Both the position numbers and the translations under genes were made by a program. A DNA stretch of 64,000 nt, taken from positions 4,289,501 to 4,353,500 of the forward strand of contig BSQZ01000022.1 of NCBI GenBank assembly GCA_033239005.1, read 5' to 3'. Below the pieces are notes generated by a model that saw only the letters and a list, made by a program, of their open reading frames with translations, was not told the DNA's origin and did no database searches. The DNA is from Lamellibrachia satsuma (taxonomy: Eukaryota > Annelida > Polychaeta > Sabellida > Siboglinidae). Shown one piece after another: positions 11,801 through 26,800 of this stretch (position 1 is the stretch's first letter; each line of letters begins with the position of its first letter).

Positions 11801-14800
11801 GTTTTACAGGTTCGGCTGCCAGTGCTCGCGGTAGTCTCCGGGAATACCACACCTGGTAGTAAATGAGGTGGCATTCAATAAATATTATGTTTTTCCACTT
11901 TATACTTCTGCATCTTATTTATACACACCTACTGGAGGAATATTAAACATTTCATTCCATTTGGAGCATTATAAGTGCATGGTTGCTATGGGAGAAGCAA
12001 CTTATCAATGCCATTTTCTAAAGCTGATTTTCTCAAAACTGTTATTCCACTAATGTGTACAGTGTACACTAAAAATGTAATACCTTGGCCCAGGAGTAAG
12101 ATACACTGTTCATGTTGGTGTCATTTTAAAGCTCTGACTCTCCTCTATTTGAATCTGTAATAAAATGGTTTTGTCAACTTGTCGAGAAGAGTCTGGTTTT
12201 GTCATGTGGCATCACATGTCTTAAAAACTACTGCATCTTATCTTCACCAAATTTACAGCATGTTATGTTTATGTGAAAAGAAATCCTGTATGACATAGTA
12301 AGCGATTTGCATGACCATAACCATGGTAACTAGATTTTTTACAAATGTTGAAGGGGTGGTTTTGTAGGAAGTTACACGGAAAATAGAATGAGATATGACA
12401 TAAGTTTGTGTAACCCATTTTCAGACCAGTGTGACCCCTTAAGCGACTCATTAACTTAAGATGTGCATCTTAATACATCAAGAACAGGGAATGATTCGGT
12501 CCTGGCCAATATATTTAATTCTTCAAAAAGAGAACTGAAATACATATAACCACATAAATAAAAAATTGTGGACTGTCAACAAGGCAATGGCTTCCATGCT
12601 TCCCTGTTCATATGCCACCGGGAGCTCGTTCCTTTGGGTGGCAGTTTTGTTAACTCTGACTAAACAACAAACATATCATAAACTATAACAGTCACATGGT
12701 GATATGTATGCAAGAATTCTTCAGTTCATTACTAGATGGAGTGTAGTAAAGCCCGTAATAGTTCTCTAGAGCCTATACACATTTTACGTCCTCCAAACCT
12801 TTTAAGTGTAGCAATGAGTGTTTATAAAATGTTAAATATCAAAATATAAGCAATGTTGCTACAATTTAATAAAATAAACCAAAATAGATGAAATGTAATT
12901 TTAATCAAAACAAAAAGAATGCTGAGAAACTATAAAAGAATATTGCAATGTCCTCTCCAACCTGCAACATTAAACTCTGTGTACTAAACATGAAACTCAC
13001 AATTTCATAGATGTCAACATTACTGCTTTTGAGAAGGAAATACTGCCTTCTCTTTGACCCACTGTCCTGCTTTAGAATAAAAAATTTGCAGTAAAACTAA
13101 TATGTTTGTTGTACATGAAGCCATTCTAGGCACGGTATTTATCTGGTCACAGGTGATTTCACATTTTCTCGTACATGCATTCAACGGCAAACCAAAATGG
13201 TAACATATGTATGTGAGTTGCTAAAAAAGAACAGTTGAGTGGACAAGGGCGTTTACTGCCCTTCACTGAGCAGATGTTGACATCTGACATCTATGCAACT
13301 TCCTTCTACTAGAGGTCACCCACCGGAAGTGTCTGTGTCCTTAGAGCTGCCGAGTCTGAAGTTGATTCCACTGAGAGCCTTTCTAGATCGAGGCTTTCTG
13401 TGTGCTCCTGCACACAAACCACACACAAACATTTTAACTCATCAGCTGGACACCAGACTTGGGGTCAAATCCAAATTCCAATTACAAACACCAACTATGC
13501 ATACCAATGCCACCTCAAAAATACCAATTAAAAAATACCAATTGCAATTCCATATCGAAATAAAAGTACATAAAGAGAGGAAATATATATGTATTCAACG
13601 CCCAAACCTAACATCTGTTTTAGAGCAGCTTTATTTAAGTTTAGCATATGATGGTGTATACTAACAAACAAATATAAAATATGCAACAGGTTATATTTTA
13701 TTGATTATTTGTAGCAAATGATTTGAGTTAAAAAGCTACATGATGCAGCTGAACAAAGTAATTGAAATGTAACTGAAAAGTTATTGAAAAGTAACTGAAA
13801 ATACCAATTACATTTTCACCAATTCCAATTACTTTTAAAAACAAAACAGCAATTCCATTTCTGGCACTGAAATTGGTGTTTCAGTTCCAGTTACAGTGTA
13901 GATGGAATGCACCGGAGGACACACAAATATAGTAGGACACGATTTCTTTAAAACTGACAAACTCCCAACTCAATTACAATGGTCACCTACAATTGTACAG
14001 CCTCACAAGCTCAACCACAACTACAGTACTTCATTGAAGTTCAATTACAGTGCTTCAAAAATAATTTCAATTACAGTGTTTCATAAATGTTCAAAATGCT
14101 AGCAGCTTGAAATGCTTAAAAACAAAATTTGCAAATATTTCAGGTCAGGTTAAACATAGAGGAATAATTGGACCTCTTGTCATTTGGGGTTTTGTTAAAT
14201 CTTGTCAGTGACCTACCTTCTGTTGCACTCTTCCCACTTGTGCCTTTAGACTTTGTTCCAAAGATCAGCTCCCGGATTGTCCTTGACTTTCTCCCAGTTT
14301 TCTTGACTACTGCAGGCGACTTCTCAGAAGATGCTGAAAAAGAACTGTTCATGTAACGGGACATCGATGAAGTATGTCACGCTCAGAGATGTGAGGGTGT
14401 CTGGGTAAGCGTTATGGAGCGTTATGTGGGGTGGGGGCATCTTGGTGATTAAAAAAGAAAATGTTTTTGCTCATTTAGTTGTTGATATCAGATTGATAGC
14501 ACGCCATTTTATTTCAACCAAATTGCAAAGACTTCACTGCATGTATTACACCTATCAAATGTACATAAACATAGACATTTGAAGTTATTGTTTACATATA
14601 TAATCACTGTGAACTAGAAATCTATGCAGACAAGCAGCAAATATAAAATAGATGTGTGAGTAATATGTGGGGGGTCTTTCTCAAAACAAACATGGGGGGT
14701 GTACAGGCCAGCATTGTTAAGTGCTACAAGGGGTGCAAGTCTCAAAAACATCAGAAAATTACATGACAAACTTTATGGATAGCCCCTAATATCCAAAAGA

Positions 14801-17800
14801 TCTGTGCCAGTATTTTCAAATAATTGCATAAAATCCATTTTTTTTATAAAGTTTGGAGTTATGCAAAAAAATTTCACCTTAATCAGTATTTATCCTTCAT
14901 TGTAGGGATTCGTAGCGCCAGAAATACACGTAATTTCTCAAATTTCACAACATTTTCACCATCTAAAAAACAAATTCAACATCTATATAACGTTGACACT
15001 TACCAGAATCGCACACTCTTCCATTTTCCCACAGACTAGCGAGTTCCGGGTGATTCTGCCTCGTCTCTTTCTCCATGGCACGCACCGCAATCGTCGACTT
15101 CGGTGATTTACTCTTCGTCACAAAGCTCGGCATTGCATCCTTACTTTCGCCACTTATGTCCAGGTGGCGCTCCTGCATGATGACATCATCTTTCACTGGC
15201 TGCAGGACGGTGTCGATGCAGGCATAGTCATCTGTCTGCACGGCTGCGTTGGGTTGTTGTCGTTGGTCAAACAGTTCCATCGAGTCACTCTCGTTGAACA
15301 TATTGTCATCGTCATCGCTGATGTTGACAGTGTCGATGTCATCTGATCCCATAAACGATGACATCTGTTCTGTCATGAATCCATTGACAGTGTCCGGAGG
15401 TGTCCAGGGTGTGTGTTCTGTGACAGGCACGGAGGTTATGTGGCCCGTAGTTCCTGGCAACAGAAATAACAAGTTTAAACATAAAGTGGATGGATTCAAG
15501 TCATGTTACATTGGTCTCAGTTCTAACAATAATTCAAGTCTTGTTACATTGGTTTCAGTTCTAACAATGATTCAAGTCTTGTTACATAGGTCTCAGTTCT
15601 AACAACGATTCAAGTCTTGTTACATAGGTCTCAGTTCTAACAACGATTCAAGTCTTGTTACATTGGTCTCAGTTCTAACAACGATTCAAGTCTTGTTACA
15701 TAGGTCTCAGTTCTAACAACGATTCAAGTCTTGTTACATTGGTCTCAGTTCTAACAATGATTCAAGTTTTTTTTACATTGGTCTCAGTTCTGACAATGAT
15801 TCAAGTCTTGTTACATTGGTCTCAGTTCTAACAATGATTCAAGTCTTGTTACATTGGTCTCAGTTCTAACAATGATTCAAGTCTTGTTACATTGGTCTCA
15901 GTTCTAGCAATGATTCTAAATTGTTTTGCAAGGGCTCTTTTGAAGTCTTCCTCCCAAAACATTTTGTCGTCATAATTTTTTTACAGGGGAGGTGCTACTT
16001 TTTATATGATTGATAGTTCACAGACAACACCACAGTGAAATATTAGCTTCAGATCTTGGCTTAAGTACATATTTGCTCCAACATTTTACAGTCCTGCATT
16101 TTTATACAAATTTGATTCTTTCTGAAAAACATTTTTCATGCAGACTCTTTCAAAAGAAACCATGGAATTACATGTATGACATAGGTTTTTAAATCAAGCA
16201 TTGCGATTGGCTGTCGAGATAAAGCAAAGCCAAAAATGATGGAAGGTTTGCCATGCGAGTGCTTGTGTAAAAAAACATCCATCTCTTTATTATAAATAGC
16301 TACGTTGTAACAAATCTGTGTAAGACTAAATAGTCAACTTAGTAAATAGACTGTCATGCAACATGTACAATGTTCACAGTGGACATGCACACAAGGGTAT
16401 CTATTTGACTTGACAAGTGTATAGCATATATCACATGTTTCGTGAACAAGCGAATGCATTATCTTAATCTGCCTGCTGTGCTTTGTGTAAGCTGTGAAGT
16501 AGAGAGAAAACTTTATGTACCGCCGAAGTTCTGGCGCTGGTAGGTTCCTGAAAGTGAGTGATTAATCTTTAAAAACAATTTTACATATTTATGTGTATGT
16601 ACCCATTAAAAACAACATTTTACCATAATTATTATCATGCCAACATAGGTTCTTTATACATTTTATTATTATGATGTTGTTCTGTCAACATTTTCAAAAC
16701 TAATAACATTTTTGCTATGGCCAGTGACGACAAACTTAGTAGTCACCCAGTAGCTTGCCATGCTATCATGTAGTGGTGCAACAGATTATTAAGGAAAAAT
16801 TCCTATTTCAAAGTGAACAGGGCACCATGACCCCATGGCCCCTCCCCACCCCCCTAAATACGTCACTGGTAATGCTGATGTTTCAATCACTTTATTTTGT
16901 TTACAACTTGAACTTGACCATCTCAATTTAGATTTAATGCACAACATCATCATTCTCACATTAACCAACTGCATTTTATTGCATTTGGTATAAGCATTAC
17001 GACATAAAGTTGATAATAATGTTGACATGGTGTGTGTGTGTGTGTGTGTGTGTGCGTGCGACTGTGCGTGCGTGCGTGCGTGGGTGCGTGTGTGTGTGTG
17101 TGTGCATGCATGTGTGTGTGTGTGAGGTAGAAATTTACTTTTCTGGGCAGTGGACCATCGGACTACAAGCTCTGGAGATATGGTGGTCCTGCCAAATTTA
17201 TGATGGTCCAGATCGGTTTTAGCGAATTGAAGATAACTTTCTCAAACTAAGATGACAGAATATACATACTGCAACTAAAAAATATACCTTGTATTATATT
17301 TAATTTCTTAGTGTCAGCTTCATTAATTAACTGAAAATATTTAGAACAATAATCTAGCAAAGAAATCGATGTCTGGGTAGTAACAACACCCGATGGTTTT
17401 TTCACTGCATAAATTCTTCCTGTGGACCACCACACAGGAGTGTTTTGATGATCCAACAGCATTTTTGATAGACTCGTACCACCGGACAACCGCTAATTAC
17501 GAACCCTGCTGTGTTAGCCTGCTATAGGAAGACACGTCAGTAGATGACTTACTTGACTTGGTGACAGCGCCAGTGACAACATCAATCCACATGTACTCAG
17601 CGTAGATCTCCTTGTAGATGGGGTAAATCCCCACATCCTGGAGAGAGACAAAACGTAACACTTAGACTTAGGGTCAAATAGAAACTTTTACATTTATAAC
17701 AAGTACATTGAACTGGATGCATATTGCTGTTGAAGAGCCAAAACAATGGAAGTCCACTTTGATCTGCACCATGTGGTTGGTTGGATATGAGTCTATTATC

Positions 17801-20800
17801 TGAACTTCTAATATATGAAATGGTCTTTCATTGTTTTAATTCCTCGACAGATATGTTGTTGAAGAATCAAAACAATGGAAGTCCATTTGTATGTGTTAGA
17901 AATTAGTCTAACAGACTCGTATCCAACCAACCACGTCACGTGGTGCAACTGAAAATGGACTTCAAATGTAATACATCTGATGAGAAGCTGATCACCCAGA
18001 GATATACATTGTGTACCTTGGAACTGATCACCCAGAGAGATACATTGTGTACCTTGGAACTGATCACCCAGGGAGATACATTGTGTACCTTGGAACTGAT
18101 CACCCAGAGAGATACATTGTGTACCTTGGAACTGATCACCCAGAGAGATACATTGTGTACCTTGGTACTGATCACCCAGAGAGAGATACATTGTGTACCT
18201 TGGAACTGATCACCCAGGGAGATACATTGTGTACCTTGGAACAGATCACCCAGAGAGATACATTGTGTACCTTGGTACTGATCACCCAGAGATATACATT
18301 GTGTACCTTGGTACTGATCACCCAGGGAGATACATTGTGTACCTTGGTACTGATCACCCAGAGATATACATTGTGTACCTTGGAACTGATCACCCAGGGA
18401 GATACATTGTGTACCTTGGAACAGATCACCCAGAGAGATACAATGTGTACCTTGGAACAGATCACCCAAAGAGATACATTGTGTACCTTGGAACTGATCA
18501 CCCAGAGAGATACATTGTGTACCTTGGAACTGATCACCCAGAGAGATACATTGTGTACCTTGGAACAGATCACACAGAGAGATACATTGTGTACCTTGGA
18601 ACAGATCACACAGAGAGATACAATGTGTACCTTGGAACAGATCACCCAGAGAGATACATTGTGTACCTTGGAACAGATCACACAGAGAGATACATTGTGT
18701 ACCTTGGAACTGATCACCCAGAGAGATACATTGTGTACCTTGGAACTGATCACCCAGAGAGATACATTGTGTACCTTGGAACTGATCACCCAGAGAGATA
18801 CATTGTGTACCTTGGAACTGATCACCCAGAGAGATACATTGTGTACCTTGGAACAGATCACACAGAGAGATACATTGTGTACCTTGGAACTGATCACCCA
18901 GAGAAATACATTGTGTACCTTGGAACTTATCACCCAGAGAGATACATTGTGTACCTTGGAACTGATCAACCAGGGAGATACATTGTGTACCTTGGAACTT
19001 ATCACCCAGAGAGATACATTGTGTACCTTGGAACTGATCACCCAGGGAGATACATTGTGTACCTTGGAACTTATCACCCAGAGAGATACATTGTGTACCT
19101 TGGAACTGGGTCTTTCTCAGTTGCCGCACCAACTCTTTGAAATTGAAATTAGTGTTAGTATTAGCTCAGCAGGAAATGTAGCCACAGTCATTGGAAGACT
19201 TATTTTGTTAACCTTGCTTACTAGCTTACTCCTTAACCTATACTTTGGTAAGCTTACTCATTAACCTATACTTTGTTAAGCTTACTCCTTAACCTATACT
19301 TTGTTCAGCTTACTCCTTAACCTATACTTTGTTAAGCTTACTCCTTAACCTATACTTTGTTAAGCTTACTCCTTAACCTATACTTTGTTAAGCTTACTCC
19401 TTAACCTATACTTTGTTAAGCTTACTCCTTAACCTATACTTTGTTAAGCTTACTCCTTAACTTATACTTTGTTAAGCTTACTCCTTAACCTATACTTTGT
19501 TAACCTTGCTTACCATCCTTAGCTCCTTTGCGTATGCATCCATAGAGCCAAAACTTTGCTTACCCTCCATCGCTCTTTAGTGTATCCACCCAGATACCCT
19601 ATACTTTGTTAACTTTGCTTACCCTCCTTATCTCCTTAGTGTATCCACCCAGATACCCTATACTTTGTTAACTTTGCTTACCATCCCTAGCTCCTTAGTG
19701 CATCCACCCAGATACCCTATACTTTGTTAACTTTGCTTACCCTCCTTATCTCCTTAGTGTATCCACCCAGATACCCTATACTTTGTTAACTTTGCTTACC
19801 ATCCCTAGCTCCTTAGTGTATCCACCCAGATACCCTATACTTTGTTAACTTTGCTTACCCTCCTTATCTCCTTAGTGTATCCACCCAGATACCCTATACT
19901 TTGTTAACTTTGCTTACCCTCCTTATCTCCTTAGTGTATCCACCCAGATACCCTATACTTTGTTAACTTTGCTTACCCTCCTTATCTCCTTAGTGTATCC
20001 ACCCAGATACCCTATACTTTGTTAACTTTGCTTACCCTCCATGGCTCCTTAGTGTATCCACCCAGATACCCTATACTTTGTTAACTTTGCTTACCCTCCT
20101 TATCTCCTTAGTGTATCCACCCAGATACCCTATACTTTGTTAACTTTGCTTACCCTCCTTATCTCCTTAGTGTATCCACCCAGATACCCTATACTTTGTT
20201 AACTTTGCTTACCCTCCTTATCTCCTTAGTGTATCCACCCAGATACCCTATACTTTGTTAACTTTGCTTACCCTCCATGGCTCCTTAGTGTATCCACCCA
20301 GATACCCTATACTTTGTTAACTTTGCTTACCCTCCTTATCTCCTTAGTGTATCCACCCAGATACCCTATACTTTGTTAACTTTGCTTACCCTCCTTATCT
20401 CCTTAGTGTATCCACCCAGATACCCTATACTTTGTTAACTTTGCTTACCCTCATTATCTCCTTAGTGTATCCACCCAGATACCCTATACTTTGTTAACTT
20501 TGCTTACCCTCCTTATCTCCTTAGTGTATCCACCCAGATACCCTATACTTTGTTAACTTTGCTTACCATCCCTAGCTCCTTAGTGTATCCACCCAGATAC
20601 CCTATACTTTGTTAACTTTGCTTACCCTCCTTATCTCCTTAGTGTATCCACCCAGATACCCTATACTTTGTTAACTTTGCTTACCCTCCTTATCTCCTTA
20701 GTGTATCCACCCAGATACCCTATACTTTGTTAACTTTGCTTACCCTCCTTATCTCCTTAGTGTATCCACCCAGATACCCTATACTTTGTTAACTTTGCTT

Positions 20801-23800
20801 ACCCTCCCTAGCTCCTTAGTGCATCCACCCATATACCCTATACTTTGTTAACTTTGTTTACCCTCCTTATCTCCTTAGTGTATCCACCCAGATACCCTAT
20901 ACTTTGTTAACTTTGCTTACCATCCCTAGCTCCTTAGTGCATCCACCCAGATACCCTATACTTTGTTAACTTTGCTTACCCTCCTTATCTCCTTAGTGTA
21001 TCCACCCAGATACCCTATACTTTGTTAACTTTGTTTACCCTCCTTATCTCCTTAGTGTATCCACCCAGATACCCTATACTTTGTTAACTTTGCTTACCAT
21101 CCTTATCTCCTTAGTGTATCCACCCAGATACCCTATACTTTGTTAACTTTGCTTACCATCCCTAGCTCCTTAGTGCATCCACCCAGATACCCTATACTTT
21201 GTTAACTTTGCTTACCCTCCTTATCTCCTTAGTGTATCCACCCAGATACCCTATACTTTGTTAACTTTGCTTACCCTCCTTATCTCCTTAGTGTATCCAC
21301 CCAGATACCCTATACTTTGTTAACTTTGCTTACCCTCCTTATCTCCTTAGTGTATCCACCCAGATACCCTATACTTTGTTAACTTTGCTTACCATCCTTA
21401 TCTCCTTAGTGTATCCACCCAGATACCCTATACTTTGTTAACTTTGCTTACCCTCCTTATCTCCTTAGTGTATCCACCCAGATACCCTATACTTTGTTAA
21501 CTTTGCTTACCCTCCTTGGCTCCTTAGTGTATCCACCCAGATACCCTATACTTTGTTAACTTTGCTTACCCTCCTTGGCTCCTTAGTGTATCCACCCAGA
21601 TACCCTATACTTTGTTAACTTTGCTTACCATCCCTAGCTCCTTAGTGCATCCACCCAGATACCCTATACTTTGTTAACTTTGCTTACCCTCCTTATCTCC
21701 TTAGTGTATCCACCCAGATACCCTATACTTTGTTAACTGTGCTTACCCTCCTTATCTCCTTAGTGTATCCACCCAGATACCCTATACTTTGTTAACTTTG
21801 CTTACCATCCTTATCTCCTTAGTGTATCCACCCAGATACCCTATACTTTGTTAACTTTGCTTACCCTCCTTGTCTCCTTAGTGTATCCACCCAGATACCC
21901 TATACTTTGTTAACTTTGCTTACCCTCCTTGGCTCCTTAGTGTATCCACCCAGATACCCTATACTTTGTTAACTTTGCTTACCCTCCTTGGCTCCTTAGT
22001 GTATCCACCCAGATACCCTATACTTTGTTAACTTTGCTTACCCTCCTTAGCTCCTTAGTGTATCCACCCAGATACCCTATACTTTGTTAACTTTGCTTAC
22101 CATCCTTAGCTCCTTAGTGTATCCACCCAGATACCCTATACTTTGTTAACTTTGCCTACCATCTTTAGCTCCTTAGTGTATCCACCCAGATACCCTATAC
22201 TTTGTTAACTTTGCCTACCATCTTTAGCTCCTTAGTGTATCCACCCAGATACCCTATACTTTGTTAACTTTGCTTACCCTCCTTAGCTCCTTAGTGTATC
22301 CACCCAGATACCCTATACTTTGTCAACTTTGCTTACCCTCCTTAGCTCCTTAGTGTATCCACCCAGATACCCTATACTTTGTTAACTTTGCTTACCCTCC
22401 TTAGCTCCTTAGTGTATCCACCCAGATACCCTATACTTTGTTAACTTTGCTTACCCTCCTTAGCTCCTTAGTGTATCCACCCAGATACCCTATACTTTGT
22501 TAACTTTGCCTACCATCTTTAGCTCCTTAGTGTATCCACCCAGATACCCTATACTTTGTTAACTTTGCCTACCATCTTTAGCTCCTTGGTGTATCCACCC
22601 AGATACCCTATACTTTGTTAACTTTGCCTACCATCTTTAGCTCCTTGGTGTATCCACCCAGATACCCTATACTTTGTTAACTTTGCCTACCATCTTTAGC
22701 TCCTTGGTGTATCCACCCAGAAAGCCTACACTATTGGTTTTTATGTACCTGTGAGCTCAGGTTTACAAGCATTTTGGCACAACAGAAACCTTTATATGTA
22801 TATATAGGCATATAGTCAACTTTCTTAGAGCAGTGGAAGGTCCGTGTTACATGCACATTAACTGTTTCAGTGCCAATAAAAATTGTGATGACATATACGA
22901 AATGCCATGCAATTTTCCTAAGATAAGCATGTTGTTCTAAACTTGTGTTTTTATGTGTTTAGTATCTGCATATCACCAAGTAAACTACTGGGTATATACT
23001 TCCAGAAAGGTGAGACAATTTTCTATTTATTTCCATTTGATTGGTAAACATACACCATTTTAGTTTTGGGTTACGACTTTTGGGTTATTTTCATGCTTAC
23101 ATGCTTTGAAATATATAACAGACAAGGGACACCTCCCTCTTGTAACGTTTAATCTAATCAGCCAATTTGCATCAGTGACCTAGCTTCCAGCCAATGACAA
23201 TAAATGCTACAAAATTGGGATCGGCGAATTCAGCTGTGCAACAATTCAGCGTAAACTCAGTCATCGACCATATCGGCGCAGCGACACCGATACAGTTAAG
23301 ACAGTAGACATACCCTGACTGTCATCACGAGCTGTTTGTCAGACTTCATTATTTCCACAGCCTCCATGTGTGTGGCTTCTTCAAAGCTGTGACCGTTCAC
23401 AGCTATGATCTGGTCCCCGACCTTTAACCCCTTTTGTTCCGCGATGCCATCCGGGTCCACCCTAATTGACAGACAGCAACAATCACAGCCTGTAATTATT
23501 GTTATATATTGTTACATGGATAGCTTGATTGTGGAAAACATCTTCAAAACGTCTGCTACATTCTTAGCTGAAAGTAGAACACTGGTTGGTGTGGAAGTAA
23601 AGAAAAAACTTAAATACTGTTGCAATTGCAATACACTGGTAATTACACTCTTCTGCAACAAATTTATAATCTGTCTGTTATTGGCCTACTTACTTCCAGC
23701 CTATTTGCAGTCAAACAAATGGTTTTCTCTGCGAATTACAAACATTTTAAAGCTGCATTATTTTAGTCAGTTACATAATATGTATTTATTGACAAAAATG

Positions 23801-26800
23801 TCCATCAATATATATTAAATATATTATATATGTCCAGGGCTGCAACAAGTAGAAAATTTTTGTACTTGAGTAAAAAGAAAAACATTCTACTTGAAGTACA
23901 AACAAAAGTAGACCACAACTCACAAGCATAACAACGAAAATAGTACTTTTTAAGTTTAACACGTGCAGACAAACACACACTTCCACACACTGTTAAGACA
24001 GCAAAAGATTGTAAGGCGCACCAGGTTACACAAACTCTTTATTCAGTTTGAGCAGCAACTGCTGCTCAAATTCTGCATTCCGATGAACGCACGCAGTGTG
24101 GGACTTTATGGGAATTACATGACAAATAAGGACACGGGTGCTGTAGTTGTGTTGACGCTGTCATAGCTATAGTATAGAATGCTCTCGCAAATGAAACAAA
24201 GTGTAAAAAACAGGTCGCGCTAACGGAAAGTCAAAAGAGAAATGGCAAATATCAGCTACCCTTGATTTTTATAGGTCAGCGATCCTGCTCCGCAGTCAAT
24301 TTTTAATTAGCGAATCAGAGGACAGATTATGGATTTACGCGCAGTGATTCCGCGCATAGATCCATAAAAATCTACTTCGTTACAAGTAGAAAGTAAAAAA
24401 GCTACTCAAGTAAAGTAACAAAGCAGATTTACTTCATTACTTATCAACTCTGTATATGTCCTTCAATATGTATTTAATGCTATTAATAACTTATATCCAG
24501 AGTCTTATTTATTATTATTACTATAAGTTTCCCTCTTTGTGAATAACATATGGAACAACATAACACGACATTATATAGCCAAAAATGTCACATGAATTAT
24601 ACATAAAAAGTCAATATATAAAAAGTAAATAATTCAGGTTACATATTCCTTTCCTGGGTCCAAAAATTAATTTCTGGGCCAGAAACCTTTTTTATTATTA
24701 GGGCTCACAATGATTCCACAACCACTCACCCCGACACATAGATTCCAAGGGCGTATTCTCGGCCCCCTCGAATGTTGAAACCCAGATATTCGCCCTCACG
24801 GCGACACGTCAGGTTGATGCGTCTGTTGATGTGTCCCTCGGCGTGAGCAATGGCGGCCGTACTGTGGAACTTGCCATGTTCCTCCAACATTCCTGTCACT
24901 ATATGATTCTGAATGACATCGAACCTGGAACAAATGACAACCACCACAGAGTCATGAATTAATAACATTATGTGAAGAAAAACTTGTAAAACTTGTTTAT
25001 TTAATGCTGCTGCCGTGATTACATTCAGAATCATTTACAAAAAAAAATTGTTTTGTCTTGTTTTTGAATCAATTCACAAAAATCAAACCAATTTAGTATC
25101 CATGACGACACGCTAACTCGCTTGAGCCAATGTGTTGTTTTGTTTTGATGAATTCATTGGACAAAATATAAAATTATTTTTGAAATTTAGATATATATGG
25201 GTGATTCCATTTATTAGGGGGCCAGTTTGCAATTTCATGTGTATCCAACTTCTATGCTCTCCCTTTCTTTCTTCTGACTTGAACACACAACTTTGATTTA
25301 TATAATATCACAGAGCTTGTGTCAGAGTCTCATCTGTGTATTTTACAAATACTTGACCATTTTGCTGGTTGCACCGAAATTGTTTGTTGTGTCCCTTCAT
25401 TTTTTCCTGTTTTTTTATCTCAACTTTCAAGTGGTTGACTGTTCCCTATAATGCCTTAACTTTATTTATTTTATCATGAAATAAAACAACAATAACAAAC
25501 AATTGTTTCATACAGTACTTAGTGTCTAGGTGTGCACAGTACTTAGTGTCTAGGTGTGCACAGTACTTAGTGTCTAGGTGTGTACAGGTGTGTACAGTAC
25601 TTAGTGTCTAGTTGTGTACAGTACTTAGTTCCTAGGTGTGTACAGGTGTGTACAGTACTTAGTGTCTAGGTGTGTACAGTATTTGTACCACGGCTGACGC
25701 AAATCTATTACAACGTAAATTTTCGTGTCCCCAAATTTACGCATGAAACTGCAATTTCAAGGCTACAGAATAAAAAAATGTCAAATTTGATGTCTGTTAA
25801 ACTTGGAACTAAAAACATTAAGCTGATGATGATTCCATTAAAGCTCAGTAGAAACAGATTTTGAAAAAATCACAACTATCGTATGAAGCAGCGAAAATCG
25901 TGTCGCGCAAAAAATTTACATTGGAATTATTTTCCACTAGTATCCAACCACTTCCGGTGAAATCTGTGAATGAAAAGGTTACATTATCAAACCTCCCGGA
26001 TGTACTACACGTGCCGAGGAAGGCTGAACCGTCGCCATTTTTCCACTTTCCGAGAAGTTGAAGACTAAGATTTGGTGTCCCAGTTTTACGTCATGTTCCT
26101 TTTTACATTGTGCCTTGTCATTGGGAAAGGAATTGTAGGTATGTAGAAACATTTTAGCAACTTTTTTATTGTAAAAATGAAGTTTGTAATGCTCTTGAAC
26201 AATTGCAAAAACAGCGGAAGTTTTTTAGTTGCTAAATAAATTATTAGTACTAGTGGAAAGAGCGTACATGGCTATTGGGGGAGGCGAAGTTTGTCGTGTC
26301 CCGTTTTATGTCTCGGATAATACATGGCCAAATTGGACTCGTGCCCCAGATTTATTGCGCGTTGGCCACATTTGACGGTTTGGTCGTACCTTTTGTGTGC
26401 TTTTAAGAGGTTATTTTTTATTATTCGGCAAGTTGTAAGCAAATTTCCATGCAATAGTTTCCAACTTAAACCAATTCAACGGGAAACCAAATTTATCAAG
26501 TCCCAGTTTATGTTGTGTATCATGGCTCAATATCGGGAAATTTAGCCACTATTCATGTGTTCAGATGCATATTTCTTGCTTCAATTTATGTGATAACATT
26601 ATTAAGGTTCGTATTTATTATTCGTTTAAAATTTGCAAAATGTCATGCACTAGTTCCAACGTAAACCAATTTCAATGGGAAACCAAATTAATCATCTCCC
26701 ATTTATGTTGTGTATTATGGCTCATTGTTGGGAAATTTAGCCACTATTGTGGTGTTAAGATTCACGTCCTTGCATAAATTTTTGTGTCAACATTGTTTGT

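Noticed and set aside
13455..13900. hAT element beginning CAGACTTGGGGTC
   Set aside because: No matching inverted end or target duplication could be found.
17936..19264. Frames of 300-417 codons on both strands
   Set aside because: Created by a 36-bp unit (12 codons) without stops; several frames on both strands are open at once, which a real gene would not show.
19506..22720. Could the regular 59-bp array be a CRISPR array?
   Set aside because: Units are continuous repeats without unique spacers, and the window is eukaryotic.
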